From contig PAAG01000045.1 in assembly GCA_002698785.1 (NCBI GenBank), forward strand, positions 124,001-188,000: 64,000 nucleotides of DNA, read 5' to 3'. Positions within the stretch are counted from its first letter, which is position 1; the number at the start of each line of letters is the position of its first letter. Positions 1 through 8,158 of this stretch are shown here, one piece after another. Under the pieces are notes generated by a model that searched no databases, was not told the DNA's origin, and was given only the letters and a program-made list of their open reading frames with translations. The translations under genes and the position numbers were made by a program. This DNA is from Verrucomicrobiales bacterium (GTDB lineage: Bacteria > Verrucomicrobiota > Verrucomicrobiia > Verrucomicrobiales > DEV007).

Positions 1-333
1 ACCTACAAAAAGCGCGTTGCTGGAACGAATCAATTCAAGGAATACCCGCTTCCCAAGATTGAACAGGTGGTTAATTCAGCAAACCAGCTCAGCTACGAGC
101 GGGCCTTTGCTGTCAAGCGCGCCTACGCCCAGTATCTTCGGGAAGCTCAGGGGTTTACCAACGACGAAATCGACCTTTCACGATTCGATGTGAAAGGGAT
201 GGGAATCTCCGATCCAATCCATGGAAAACCGACAAAACCGGAGCAGCGGGCTGAGAACATGCGGGGAGAGATGTTCATCTACGCGGTCGAAGCGGAGATC
301 CCATTGGATTTCGGAGTCGACGATCTGCAGTAA
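1..333 (+). CDS. C-terminal part of an OmpA-domain protein (5' end outside window)
   Basis: The reading frame is open from base 1, so this is the tail of a longer gene; a GTG at 67 is internal and not a credible start. The visible ~110 residues look like the second half of an OmpA-like peptidoglycan-binding domain: an RAFAVKRAYAQYL helix, then a GMGISDPI turn, then an AENMRGEMFIY strand where family members usually have NRRVE. It ends 30 bases before a VWA gene, and two genes on lies another protein with a C-terminal OmpA-like domain behind a solute-binding domain. By inference the missing N-terminus may be similar. It would act in the periplasm. The family call is fairly safe; the full architecture is unknown. 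Confidence 0.6.
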   Translation, partial: TYKKRVAGTNQFKEYPLPKIEQVVNSANQLSYERAFAVKRAYAQYLREAQGFTNDEIDLSRFDVKGMGISDPIHGKPTKPEQRAENMRGEMFIYAVEAEIPLDFGVDDLQ

Positions 334-363
334 TCGAGAGAAACCCGAACACAGGAACACGAT

Positions 364-1098
364 ATGAAGACTCGACTGATCCTCTCTTTCATCGCTTCCG
401 TCTCTCTGATCGGTTATGCGGATGACATCGAACAGGCACTGGAGGAAGAAAAACAGGCCCAGACAGCCACCGCGATCACCATCATTTTTGATACATCGGG
501 GTCGATGGAAGAGGAAAACAAGATGGCAGAGGCGAAGAGCGCATTCTCCACTTGGTTAAAAGAATTACCCACGACCTACAGCTTGGGTTTGCTCGATTTT
601 GCTCAGGGATCGGGACGTGTAGTTGTCCCGATTGGCCGGGGAGATGGACAACGTGATTCGATTGCTGGGCATGTGTCAGGAGCAAAACCTTACGGAAAAA
701 CCCCAATTGTTCAGTGCTTGCAACTGGCCCGGGAGGCCATCGCAAAGCGAAGAGAAGAGTTCTCGCCCTACGAGCGCCACGTGGTGGTCGTCTTTACCGA
801 TGGCTATGAAACGGTCGATCCTAACGGGACTCGCGGGGTCTTGAAAGAAATTCTCGCGCTACGCAGTGAAATTGTCGAAGTGGTAGGAATTGGCTTTCAT
901 GGTCAGGGCGCATATATGAAGCCGGCTGCCACCCGCTATATGGAGGCCGACAATGAACAGGAACTTGTCCAGAGCTTGCTCGAAGTCGATGCAGAGATCG
1001 GAGATGACACCGATATCGAAATTACAGATAAGGATCTCGCAGCGATGCAGGCATTGAAAGCAATCCGGCAAGTTGCACCGGGTGGGGAAACAGAATAA
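364..1098 (+). CDS. Secreted von Willebrand factor A (VWA) domain protein
   Basis: 244 residues. An N-terminal hydrophobic stretch (about 3-19) reads as a signal peptide, so the protein should be periplasmic or envelope-bound. A VWA domain spans roughly 36-210. The metal-ion-dependent adhesion site is complete: DTSGS at residues 43-47, Thr113 in KTPI, and Asp146 in FTDG. Such domains bind a divalent metal and mediate protein-protein contacts. An acidic helical tail follows the domain. It is flanked by genes for two OmpA-like-domain proteins in the same direction with short gaps (30 and 28 bases), suggesting one operon and an envelope complex. The partner and process are not evident from the sequence. 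Confidence 0.8.
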   Translation: MKTRLILSFIASVSLIGYADDIEQALEEEKQAQTATAITIIFDTSGSMEEENKMAEAKSAFSTWLKELPTTYSLGLLDFAQGSGRVVVPIGRGDGQRDSIAGHVSGAKPYGKTPIVQCLQLAREAIAKRREEFSPYERHVVVVFTDGYETVDPNGTRGVLKEILALRSEIVEVVGIGFHGQGAYMKPAATRYMEADNEQELVQSLLEVDAEIGDDTDIEITDKDLAAMQALKAIRQVAPGGETE

Positions 1099-1126
1099 AT
1101 AAGAACCCTCCCGAATTCTCCCACAA

Positions 1127-2644
1127 ATGAAGAAAGTATTTGTCGCAGCCTGTATCCTCCTGCTACTCGGGATGATTGGCTGGAAGGTGAGTGAGCCGTG
1201 GCGGGAAGCGAAAAAGGAAGAGAATCAACTTCTCAATACAAGTGACGCGAAAGGGATCGAGCATCGGATCACTATCTGTGGCGATGAATGGCTCGGGTAC
1301 CTGATCTTTCGGTCGCCCCGTTTTCGAAGTGAGATGGAGAAGCGAGCTATCGCTGTAAACTTCAAGAACGAGCCCGATTTCCAGGCACGTTTTGAAATGC
1401 TCGATTCCGGCGATTGCGATCTGGTATGCGCCACAATCGACAGTTTTCTGCTCAATGGAGAGTCAACGAATTATCCGGGAGTCATCGTCTTCGGAATTGA
1501 TGAATCGTATGGTGGCGACGCGGTGATCGCAACGGAAGGTATCGCTACCCTTGATGATCTCCGCGCTGAGAACATCAAAGGTGCATTTGTTGGCTTTTCT
1601 CCTTCTGAATTCTTGCTGAAGTCTCAAGTGGCTCACTTTGAGATTGAGAACCTTAAGACGAACCTTCCTTCTTTCCGCACTGACGATGCCCAGACCGCTT
1701 ACAATCGTCTGAAAAACGGGGATGCTGACTTTGCTGTGCTCTGGGAGCCCTTTGTATCAAAGTCCCTTCGCGAGATTCCTGGAGCGACCCGACTGATCGA
1801 TACACGGCAGGCGCGGAGCGTGATTTATGATGTCTCGATAGCTTCGCGATCTCTCGTGTCAGAGAAGCCAGCCGTTGTGCAGGCAATCACCGATGTGTAC
1901 TTCGACACGCTGAATTACTATTCATCCGACCCGGAGGAATTTCGAAAACTTGCCAAGAAAGACAGCGGAGAATCGGAGTCGAACGCAGACACCATGCTCA
2001 GTGGTATCCGCTTTCTCGATCTCAAAGGCAACCGGGATATGATCAACGGTCAGGGCGAGCTTCGCTTGACCGACGCTGTCGCGAATATCACCCGAATTCT
2101 TGTCGATGTCGGAGATCTCTCCACCGATCCGCTAGAGGGAAATCCACGTCTCATTGTGAACAGTGGGTTCCTACAGAAGAGCAGCTCCAGCATGGCTTCG
2201 AATGCTTCGACCCAAGCCGAGCCGCTTCAGCGCTTTTTTGCTCCATTGGATGAAACTGCCTGGGACGCTCTTTGGGAAAAGCGGACCGGAACATTGTTGG
2301 AAAAGCCGATCACATTTGGAGTTGGTCAGGCTACCATACCGGAAGAATTTCAGCAGGAACTTCTCGAAGCTACACAGAAGCTTGTTCACTACCCCGGGCA
2401 CCGCATCATCGTTCAGGCTCACGTCAGTCCAGGCTCGAACAAGGAGGCCGATCTTGCCCTGTCGCAGGAGAGAGCGAATGCCATCCGGGACTGCCTGATT
2501 CAGAAGGGAAAAATCTCTGAGCACCGAGTCCACGCAGTCGGGAGAGGAGGCGAGGAACCTCTGGCGAAAGAGTCCGGTGAGGGGCTGCGCTCATGGAAGC
2601 GACGTTGCCGTCGTGCCCGAATTTATCTCGCAGAGGATACCTGA
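1127..2644 (+). CDS. Solute-binding (NMT1/SsuA-like) protein fused to an OmpA-like domain
   Basis: 505 residues. The N-terminus has a short positive stretch and a hydrophobic segment (about 3-20), acting as signal peptide or anchor. Residues ~45-290 resemble periplasmic binding proteins of the nitrate/sulfonate/taurine type: an ITICGDEWLGYLIF opening strand, then an aromatic-rich region, then LKNGDADFAVLWEPFVSK. Residues ~395-500 form an OmpA-like domain, with a RIIVQAHVSPG strand and an ALSQERANAIRDCL helix, that probably binds peptidoglycan. The fusion suggests a wall-tethered ligand sensor or scaffold rather than a free transport receptor; no permease or ATPase gene is adjacent. It lies between the VWA gene and a membrane protein gene in the same direction. 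Confidence 0.65.
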   Translation: MKKVFVAACILLLLGMIGWKVSEPWREAKKEENQLLNTSDAKGIEHRITICGDEWLGYLIFRSPRFRSEMEKRAIAVNFKNEPDFQARFEMLDSGDCDLVCATIDSFLLNGESTNYPGVIVFGIDESYGGDAVIATEGIATLDDLRAENIKGAFVGFSPSEFLLKSQVAHFEIENLKTNLPSFRTDDAQTAYNRLKNGDADFAVLWEPFVSKSLREIPGATRLIDTRQARSVIYDVSIASRSLVSEKPAVVQAITDVYFDTLNYYSSDPEEFRKLAKKDSGESESNADTMLSGIRFLDLKGNRDMINGQGELRLTDAVANITRILVDVGDLSTDPLEGNPRLIVNSGFLQKSSSSMASNASTQAEPLQRFFAPLDETAWDALWEKRTGTLLEKPITFGVGQATIPEEFQQELLEATQKLVHYPGHRIIVQAHVSPGSNKEADLALSQERANAIRDCLIQKGKISEHRVHAVGRGGEEPLAKESGEGLRSWKRRCRRARIYLAEDT

Positions 2645-2663
2645 TCGATCTACGTTCCTATCC

Positions 2664-3506
2664 ATGCCGCCAGCCGACGACAGTTTGCGATCGACCTTTC
2701 CGATTCCGGACAGCAAAATAAAGGCCCGGAAGTGGAAGATTGCTCTGGGGTCTCCCATCACATGGGCCCCGTATCTTCCTGTCGTTGGAGCTTTTGCCTT
2801 CCTTGATATCGGAGCCGGTTGGTTTGCTGCGCTAGCCGCTGCCGTCACAGTCGGGATAGGTTGGTACTGGAAGGGGCACGGTCAAAAGCTCGAGTCCAAA
2901 TTGCTGGAAGAAGTGATTGCCGAAAGCAACGATAAGCAGGACAAGCATTTGATCGATGTTGCTCTCGAACTTTCCGCGAAGGGGCATGGCAAATATGCAG
3001 ATACGATGGTGAGTTTCGTGGAGAAAAAGCAGCAGATCGAGAGCGCGATCCACGGAGATGGGGATGGCCTGACTTCGCCGAAAAAGGAGGTCGAGAGCCT
3101 GACAGACGCAGTGGCATTCGGCGTAGCCGATCAACTGGAGCGTTTGGCAAATTTCGACGATCGCCTCAACAAATCGCCGGTTCCCCTGACGGTCGAACAG
3201 AGAAAGAACATTGAAGAAGCCCGTCAATCGGTTGCGGAACAGGTGCACTCCGCATGGAACACCTTGGAAGATACCTGGCAAAATCTTGGGCGGCTTCTCA
3301 ATCCATCCGGAGGCTTGGTCGATGAGGATGCCACTCACTTGGAACTGGATCGTGCAATCAATCGGCTCCGTCGGGAACAGGATATTGCGAAGCGAGTAAG
3401 TGATCGAATGTCTCAGGAATGGAGTGAAACTTTTGGCGATTTTGAAAGCGATTTATCAGCGCCGATAGAAAACTCTCAACCTATGGGAGAGTCTGAAAAG
3501 AATTGA
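2664..3506 (+). CDS. Membrane-anchored coiled-coil protein of unknown function
   Basis: 280 residues from the ATG at 2664, chosen because it clears the upstream gene; the frame is open back to 2577 but that would overlap by 68 bases. Two adjacent hydrophobic segments (about 30-70 in this numbering) form a membrane hairpin. The remaining ~200 residues are charged and helical, rich in E, K, Q and R, and should be cytoplasmic. The layout recalls XpaC-type proteins, which in other bacteria neighbour TelA-type toxic-anion genes, but I see no decisive motif and do not claim that family. The stop codon overlaps the start region of the next gene, suggesting translational coupling. Confidence 0.55.
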   Translation: MPPADDSLRSTFPIPDSKIKARKWKIALGSPITWAPYLPVVGAFAFLDIGAGWFAALAAAVTVGIGWYWKGHGQKLESKLLEEVIAESNDKQDKHLIDVALELSAKGHGKYADTMVSFVEKKQQIESAIHGDGDGLTSPKKEVESLTDAVAFGVADQLERLANFDDRLNKSPVPLTVEQRKNIEEARQSVAEQVHSAWNTLEDTWQNLGRLLNPSGGLVDEDATHLELDRAINRLRREQDIAKRVSDRMSQEWSETFGDFESDLSAPIENSQPMGESEKN

Positions 3507-3511
3507 GAGTG

Positions 3512-5305
3512 ATGTCTTTGTTTGCCGATATTGAGGATGAGTTGACTGGAGAGCTGGCATCAGATTTCTCCGAGGTGTTTTCCTCGGTGAAACGGCTCAC
3601 CGAATTGCTTAATCTGGATTCCTATGCCGAAATGGGGAAAGGCGATGTTCCTGCCTCAGTCCTCCTCCAGGCTGAGGCAGAATTGTCAGGGCTACTGAGT
3701 CATGATCTTCAGGAAAACCTCCCCACGGAAATACCCATTCCGGTGGTTGATGCGTTCCTGTTGGCCTATCGGTTGGAGCCTCTGTACCCGGATACCGTTG
3801 GAACAGTGGAAGAGACTGTGTCTACGATTGAACTCGTAACATACCCGCATTTTAAAGCCAGGAGAGTGGGCGCCGCACGACACTCGTCCGCCCTTGCCGC
3901 ACTGGCAAAGAAACTGCAGGTCTCAGAACACCGCCTCCAGGCAATCGAGGTCGAATTCAGAAAGGCCGAAGAAAAACTGAAGCAGAGACGCCTTCTCGTG
4001 GATGTTGTCAGGAAGTGGCTGGTTGATGGGGAAAATGCGGCAAAGCCGAAGAAAGAAATCAAACAAGTCTTCGATCGGTATTTCCCAGGCAATCCTCTAC
4101 GGGCGAACGAGATCGAAATGATCGTCACTCGAACCTGTCTTTACTGGAGTCTTCCCAAAGAGAAGGAACTCGAAGAAAACCGGACAGTAGAAGAAAAGGA
4201 AGAAGCGGTTGCCTGGCTCAAACACACCGGGCGATTTGCCTTTCAATATTTCAGCCATTTTCCCACATTCAGCTCTTTCGATGCAAGAGACGCAGGCCCT
4301 GATTTGGTGAGCGATTTAGCTGCGGAGTTAGGATGGACGGAAGCCGACGTTATTGAAGGACTGAACTCCACAACAACAATCGAGCGGACTGCCGAAATCG
4401 AGAAATACCTCATTCATGACACGTGGGGGCACATGTGGCAGGGCGACCTGACAGAGCTTCGCAGGCTCTACGACACGATGGAGAGTCTCAAATCTCCCGT
4501 CGATGCAAACGAACACCTCCACCTTCCCGATGGAAACGTGGTGTCTCCGCTGGACTTGGTTTATCTCACCGCCAGCGGGACGATTCGATTTGATGAAGAG
4601 TTGGCAACTCGATATCTGGACCAGTGGATACGAGAGCGGATGGACGCGCTTCTCGCTCCCATTGTGGCGGAACTGACTGCCGATTGTATCGAATACAAAT
4701 TCAAACTCGATAACGCGGAAAAAGAGGACCTGTTGCCATCTTCGTCCCTTTTCTATGATAACCCGGCCAAACTCGATTTTGCTTGGGTAGACATCGGCTA
4801 TTTCGTCCGATCCCTTCGACGAACCAATGCGATCTATCGCAAGAGCGATGAGTTGAAGCACAACCTGGTCGAGAGAATGTGCTTTCTGCTGAAGCTGAAA
4901 TACCCGAGACAGTATAAGCGGATCGAGAGCGAAGAGGCCCTCACGGCGGAAGTTGAGAAAACGGTCGGGCGATTTCTCGAGATTCTGTCAGAAAGAGAGG
5001 AAATGCACCTTAACCAGGAACTCTTGTTCGAAGACCTCGATGGCGACAGAATTCCTGAGGTGAATGCATTCTTTTTGCTCTTCACAAACTTCCTTCGCGT
5101 TCAGTTCACCTTGAATCGCCTGATCAAAGGGGAGATGGAGGGAAAAAGGACGAATCTCGCCGAACTCTTCAATGTCCTCATGATCTTCGTAGTGCGTTAC
5201 TACGAAAATGACTCAATGGTTCGCTTCTGGAGTCTCGATGAAACTCTCGGTCAGTACGGGCTCGCTTTGCTCATCGAAGCCTCCCGTGCAGAACAGGATT
5301 TTTGA
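3512..5305 (+). CDS. Large soluble protein of unknown function, last gene of the cassette
   Basis: 597 residues from the ATG at 3512; a TTG at 3503 overlapping the previous stop is an alternative start. No signal peptide or membrane segment is visible, so it should be cytoplasmic. It is acidic and largely helical, with a coiled-coil-like stretch near residues 125-165 (QAIEVEFRKAEEKLKQRR). A histidine-rich motif (LIHDTWGHMWQGD) sits near residue 300 and could bind metal, but this is inference. I recognise no family. Its tight link to the membrane protein, the VWA protein and the OmpA fusion suggests it is the cytoplasmic component of the same machinery. Confidence 0.55.
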   Translation: MSLFADIEDELTGELASDFSEVFSSVKRLTELLNLDSYAEMGKGDVPASVLLQAEAELSGLLSHDLQENLPTEIPIPVVDAFLLAYRLEPLYPDTVGTVEETVSTIELVTYPHFKARRVGAARHSSALAALAKKLQVSEHRLQAIEVEFRKAEEKLKQRRLLVDVVRKWLVDGENAAKPKKEIKQVFDRYFPGNPLRANEIEMIVTRTCLYWSLPKEKELEENRTVEEKEEAVAWLKHTGRFAFQYFSHFPTFSSFDARDAGPDLVSDLAAELGWTEADVIEGLNSTTTIERTAEIEKYLIHDTWGHMWQGDLTELRRLYDTMESLKSPVDANEHLHLPDGNVVSPLDLVYLTASGTIRFDEELATRYLDQWIRERMDALLAPIVAELTADCIEYKFKLDNAEKEDLLPSSSLFYDNPAKLDFAWVDIGYFVRSLRRTNAIYRKSDELKHNLVERMCFLLKLKYPRQYKRIESEEALTAEVEKTVGRFLEILSEREEMHLNQELLFEDLDGDRIPEVNAFFLLFTNFLRVQFTLNRLIKGEMEGKRTNLAELFNVLMIFVVRYYENDSMVRFWSLDETLGQYGLALLIEASRAEQDF

Positions 5306-5375
5306 AAGATTCGAAAAAAATTCTGCGTTTTACTAATGAATTAACAGGACGTATCGTTCTTGTTCTACCTGCCGC

Positions 5376-5395
5376 CTTAATTATTAAGACGTCTT
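5376..5395. promoter_or_regulatory. Two overlapping palindromes just before a start codon
   Basis: A 13-base palindrome CTTAATTATTAAG (5376-5388) overlaps a 10-base palindrome AAGACGTCTT (5386-5395). The ATG of the lipoprotein gene follows at 5397. The site occupies the place where a ribosome-binding site would be, and none is visible there. It may be an operator or a structure that controls translation. The palindromes are read directly; the function is inference. Confidence 0.4.
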
Positions 5396-5396
5396 T

Positions 5397-5966
5397 ATGA
5401 AACACGACACGAACCGCGCCGGATTTCCGGCTAAACGGCTGGTTTACCTATGTTCTATTCTTACTGCAACTTGGATGTTGTCCTCCTGCGAGACGACGGG
5501 ATCCAGCTCAGGTAGGAGTGGTGCTGGGCAGCTGCCTGCATCAGCACTGAACAATCCAGCGGTGAAAGCGCGTAATGCGCAAATTGCCACAGAGCCTACC
5601 GGGAACTACTACATTGGACGCCGATACTGGACGGACGGGACGCGTTTCTGGGGCTACTTACGTCAGCCACGTCAGCCTTGGTCTGAGGCGAAACTGGTGA
5701 TCATGAATGAGACCATCACCAAACAGCCAGACCGAGTACCGGAAGAAGGAACAGGCCTGACGCATGGATACGACCACAATTACGAGTACCGAATCTGGGG
5801 AAGCTTTACCGGAAAAACCATCTACGATCCCAATTCGAACTTCGTCGTTCCTGAATTTCGATTGTCGAAATACGAAGTGATCAGCCAAAACCCTGGTTTC
5901 CTCTTTTATCCGGGCGAGACATACAGTCCGCGTAGACTTCCCGTCAAGCACCCCCCGTTTCCATAA
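5397..5966 (+). CDS. Putative lipoprotein of unknown function
   Basis: 189 residues. A positive N-terminus is followed by a hydrophobic segment ending in a lipobox (LSSC, Cys31), so the mature protein should be lipid-anchored at Cys31. The remainder contains many Tyr, Trp, Pro and Arg residues (YYIGRRYWTDGTRFWGYLRQP), typical of beta-rich envelope proteins. I do not recognise a family. It precedes the two-component pair by 43 bases on the same strand and could be co-transcribed with it, but nothing shows it to be an accessory of that sensor. Confidence 0.65.
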   Translation: MKHDTNRAGFPAKRLVYLCSILTATWMLSSCETTGSSSGRSGAGQLPASALNNPAVKARNAQIATEPTGNYYIGRRYWTDGTRFWGYLRQPRQPWSEAKLVIMNETITKQPDRVPEEGTGLTHGYDHNYEYRIWGSFTGKTIYDPNSNFVVPEFRLSKYEVISQNPGFLFYPGETYSPRRLPVKHPPFP

Positions 5967-6009
5967 ACTCCGGGTTGCGAACGCGACCCGGTAGATACCC
6001 TGCCGTGTT

Positions 6010-6717
6010 TTGAGCCAAGCCCCCGTTCTTGTAGTCGAAGACGAACCGGCCATCGCCGAGACCATCGTCTATGCCTTGGAGTCGGACGGATTTTCGGTTG
6101 TCCACGCGGGAACAGGAAGGGAAGGGCTTGCCGCGTTGAAAGACGCGAATCCAAGATTTGTCGTGCTCGACGTTGGGCTGCCAGACATCACTGGATTCGA
6201 TGTCTGTCGTGAGATTCGCAAAGAATCGGAAGTCCCTATTTTATTTCTGACCGCTCGCGAAAACGAGATTGATCGTGTGGTTGGTCTCGAGTTAGGGGCG
6301 GATGATTACGTGGTGAAACCATTCAGCCCGCGTGAGCTGACCGCGAGAATCCACGCCATTCTCCGGCGGTTTGAAAGAGGCTCGTCTGGACCAGAGATAA
6401 CAGAAGAAAGAGGAAATGTCTGCTGTGGGCCCCTGACGTTGGTTCTCGATCAGTATCGAGGTACGTGTCAGGATGCCGATCTCGGGTTGTCTCGATACGA
6501 ATTCGGAATGCTGAAGGTATTTATGGAGAACCCTGAGCGGGTGTTTTCGAGGGACCAACTCATGGATCTGGTGTGGGATGAACCGGAAGCGGCATCGGAT
6601 CGCACAGTGGATGCGCACATCAAGACGCTCCGTAAGAAACTGCACGAGGTGGATCCAGACTTTGACCCTATCGTTACGCATCGCGGCCTGGGTTACAGCT
6701 TCAAACGTGCGAGGTGA
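6010..6717 (+). CDS. creB: CreB-like OmpR-family response regulator
   Basis: 235 residues from a TTG start at 6010. The receiver domain (about 4-118) has the acidic pair in VVEDEP, the phosphoacceptor Asp54 in VLDVGLPDITGFD, the conserved Thr in FLTAREN, and Lys in YVVKPFSPRE. A winged-helix DNA-binding domain follows (about 135-232), ending in THRGLGYSFK. The segments DVGLPDITGFD, DDYVVKPFSPRE and RTVDAHIKTLR closely match what I recall of Escherichia coli CreB. The histidine kinase gene begins 7 bases after the stop and resembles CreC over its whole length, which supports the pair. No creD-like gene is seen nearby. The target genes are unknown. Confidence 0.8.
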   Translation: MSQAPVLVVEDEPAIAETIVYALESDGFSVVHAGTGREGLAALKDANPRFVVLDVGLPDITGFDVCREIRKESEVPILFLTARENEIDRVVGLELGADDYVVKPFSPRELTARIHAILRRFERGSSGPEITEERGNVCCGPLTLVLDQYRGTCQDADLGLSRYEFGMLKVFMENPERVFSRDQLMDLVWDEPEAASDRTVDAHIKTLRKKLHEVDPDFDPIVTHRGLGYSFKRAR

Positions 6718-6723
6718 CATACT

Positions 6724-8151
6724 GTGAAAATCACGCTGCTGATCGTCATCGGATTTCTTGCCATCGCTGGCAGCGGGTTCTATTGGGTAATGAAAACGAT
6801 TCGGGACGATGTCTCGCGTCAGTATTCACAGGCCTCTGAGGAGCCGTTGGTGGACTTTGCCCATCTCTTTGCCGGGTTGCTCGAACAAGACCTGAGAGAT
6901 GGGAAGATTGATGTTTCGAACTTCAGGCAAGGTATAGCCAGCGCCTACAAGAGGGAATTTCTCGCGACGATCTACCAGTTGGAGAAAAGAGAGATTCAGA
7001 CAAACATCTACATCACGAACGAAGTCGGAATCGTGATTTTTGATTCCGATGAAGGCAAGAGAGAGGGAAAGGACTACTCGGAATACAATGATGTTTATCT
7101 CGCTCGGCAGGGGAAATATGGGGTGAGAAGTACCCGCCTGGATCCTGGTGATCCCAGAACGAGCGTGTTTTTTATTGCGGCGCCGATTTATTTTGAGGAC
7201 GAGATGATTGGCACGCTAACCGTCTCGAGACCCGAAGTGGCAATGGCTCCTTTTGTGGATGAATCACGTCGACTCATTCTGAAAACGAGTCTGGTGGCGG
7301 CAGCAGTTGTCGCAATTGGCTCAGTCCTTTGGGCGTATCTCATTCTTTCCCCTATCAGAAACCTCACAAGGCATGCACTGGGAGTTGCCCAAGGAGAGAA
7401 AGAAACTGTGCCGCCAACGGGTTTGGGAGAACTCAAAACACTGTCACTCGCTCTCGAGAAAATGAGAAGAGAACTCGAAGGACGGCACTACGTGGAAAAT
7501 TATGTGCAGGCATTGACCCACGAACTCAAAAGTCCTTTGGCGGCCATTCGTGGGGCTGCCGAGTTGGTAGATGAGTCCATGCCCGAAGAAACCCGTAAGC
7601 GGTTTTTGAACAATATCCTGACCGAGACCACAAGAAGCGAAGATATGGTCAGGCGATTGGTCCAGCTCGCTTCGGTCGAAAGCCAGACAACGCTGGGTCG
7701 AAAAGAAGAGATTAATCTGTCGGAGTTACTGAAGGAGGAACTGGAAGAACTCAAGACATCTCGGGAGGCCCGCAACCTCACCGTTGAGCAAAAGGGCTTG
7801 GAGAAGTCCGAGAAAATCGTTGGAGATTCGCTGATGCTCCGAATCGCAATACGAAATGTTCTCGGTAACGCATTCGATTTTTCGCCGAATGGGGGAACGG
7901 TGGAAGTTGAGCTAGCCAGGGAAGAAGGGAAAATTTCTCTTTGGGTAAGAGATGAAGGCCCGGGAATTCCTGACTTTGCAGAGGGCCGGGTTTTTGATCG
8001 CTTCTATTCGCTCAAGAATGAAGTGACGGGGCGCAAGGGCTCGGGCATTGGTTTGAGCTTTGTTCGCTCCGCGATGGAGCTTCATGGTGGCGACGCGACG
8101 CTCACCAATCGACCAGATCGCGGTGCTGTGGCGAAGCTGACATTCGCCTGA
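6724..8151 (+). CDS. creC: CreC-like sensor histidine kinase
   Basis: 475 residues from a GTG start. Transmembrane segment 1 is at about 3-22. A periplasmic sensor region follows, with the CreC-like features VGIVIFDS, GKDYSEYNDVYL and RTSVFFIAAPIY. Transmembrane segment 2 lies near 185-207, then a HAMP linker. The HisKA domain carries phosphoacceptor His266 in ALTHELKSPLAAIRGAAE, which is nearly identical to CreC. The ATPase domain shows the N box (RNVLGNAFDFSP), DEGPGIPD and GSGIGLSFVRS. It should autophosphorylate and pass phosphate to the upstream regulator. The signal is unknown. It ends 7 bases from the convergent sulfatase gene. Confidence 0.82.
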   Translation: MKITLLIVIGFLAIAGSGFYWVMKTIRDDVSRQYSQASEEPLVDFAHLFAGLLEQDLRDGKIDVSNFRQGIASAYKREFLATIYQLEKREIQTNIYITNEVGIVIFDSDEGKREGKDYSEYNDVYLARQGKYGVRSTRLDPGDPRTSVFFIAAPIYFEDEMIGTLTVSRPEVAMAPFVDESRRLILKTSLVAAAVVAIGSVLWAYLILSPIRNLTRHALGVAQGEKETVPPTGLGELKTLSLALEKMRRELEGRHYVENYVQALTHELKSPLAAIRGAAELVDESMPEETRKRFLNNILTETTRSEDMVRRLVQLASVESQTTLGRKEEINLSELLKEELEELKTSREARNLTVEQKGLEKSEKIVGDSLMLRIAIRNVLGNAFDFSPNGGTVEVELAREEGKISLWVRDEGPGIPDFAEGRVFDRFYSLKNEVTGRKGSGIGLSFVRSAMELHGGDATLTNRPDRGAVAKLTFA

Positions 8152-8158
8152 CAGGGAT

